NCBI RefSeq assembly: GCF_003968755.1 | Contig: NZ_RYDL01000014.1 | Location: 1-64,000, forward strand | Origin: Flavobacterium sp. RSP15 | Lineage (GTDB): Bacteria > Bacteroidota > Bacteroidia > Flavobacteriales > Flavobacteriaceae | DNA length: 64,000 bases | Reading direction: 5' to 3' | Part shown: in pieces, positions 63,667 through 64,000 of the stretch | Numbering within the stretch: position 1 is the first letter of the stretch | Layout: every line of letters starts with the position of its first letter | Position numbers and translations under genes: made by a program | Notes under the pieces: generated by a model | Databases searched by the model: none | Seen by the model: only the letters and a program-made list of their open reading frames with translations | Told to the model about the DNA's origin: nothing

Positions 63667-64000
63667 TGAAATTTTCTCTTTATTTAGTATTTTTTTGCAA
63701 CTTTGTTTTTGCGCAAGCGGAGTATCCCAAAGATTATTTTAGGTCTCCATTAGACATCCCGATGCAATTGTCAGGGAATTTTGGAGAATTGCGACCCAAT
63801 CATTTTCATGCAGGATTTGATTTAAGAACCCAGCAAAAGGAGGGTTTCAAGGTGTATGCAGTAGCCGATGGTTATGTGTCCAGAATAAAAATTTCTACTT
63901 TTGGTAATGGAAAAACAATTTATATTAATCATCCTAATGGTTTTACATCCGTTTATGGGCATTTAAAAATGGCCAATGGTGCCATTGAAAGCTACATCAA
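63667..64000 (+). CDS. M23-family metallopeptidase, N-terminal part (cut by window edge)
   Basis: The open frame starts with a signal peptide (F-S-L-Y-L-V-F-F-C-N-F-V-F-A-Q) and runs off the right edge after about 111 codons. The LytM core is visible: R-P-N-H-F-H-A-G-F-D-L near 43-53, with the first zinc His and Asp, then A-V-A-D-G-Y-V-S-R-I and Y-I-N-H-P-N-G-F-T-S-V-Y-G-H-L, holding the H-x-H-type end of the site. Such enzymes cut peptidoglycan cross-links or act as degenerate activators; the residues seen look active. Confidence 0.88.

Overview
The window is AT-rich chromosomal DNA from a member of the Flavobacteriaceae, most likely Flavobacterium or a close relative. The evidence is the gene order tRNA-tuf-tRNA-secE-nusG-rplKAJL-rpoBC, Bacteroidetes-only families (DUF3467, DUF4290, DUF5686, Oar-type TonB receptors), promoters of the form TAnnTTTG, A-rich ribosome binding regions without Shine-Dalgarno sequences, and a flavobacterial-type 6S RNA. 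This assignment rests on recognising protein families by eye; no database was searched.

Layout. 1-0.3 kb: tail of an IS110-type transposase. 0.5-15.8 kb: translation and transcription core (rpsU, xerC, hpf, three tRNAs, tuf, tRNA-Trp, secE, nusG, rplK, rplA, rplJ, rplL, rpoB, rpoC, DUF3467). 16.1-35.1 kb: housekeeping and accessory genes: a broken secreted-protein gene, prfC, a lipoprotein alpha-amylase of archaeal type, a SurA-like isomerase, a MoxR ATPase, two unrelated-type aconitases side by side, a LysM/NlpC hydrolase, a VOC protein, a family 9 glycosyltransferase, CstA and a CDGSH protein. 35.2-36.1 kb: a 3-hydroxyisobutyrate dehydrogenase-like enzyme.

36.4-45.2 kb is an island. A near-perfect 86/87-bp direct repeat, made of the 3' half of the tRNA-Met gene plus its terminator, lies at both ends; the intact tRNA is at the right end. 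Inside are a TonB-dependent receptor, a type I phosphodiesterase/nucleotide pyrophosphatase, a Crp/Fnr regulator, relics of at least two insertion sequences, a complete 1393-bp IS3-family element with a 3-bp target duplication, and a cluster of palindromes. No integrase is visible, so the element looks stranded.

45.3-64 kb: conserved chromosome again: START-like protein, class IV aminotransferase, YqgE, HU, fmt-recQ, a small ATPase, DUF493, DUF4290, murA (with Asp in place of the fosfomycin-target Cys), a CDF transporter, DUF5686, aroQ, two outer-membrane barrels, xerD, rny, 6S RNA, zapA with a coiled-coil partner, and the start of an M23 peptidase.

The most rewarding points are the tRNA-bounded island and its receptor/phosphodiesterase/regulator cargo, the strong Shine-Dalgarno sequence on rpsU in a genome that otherwise ignores such sites, the hairpin plus T-tract placed at the very start of the tRNA-tuf transcript, the MurA Cys-to-Asp change, and several dispersed palindromic repeats.
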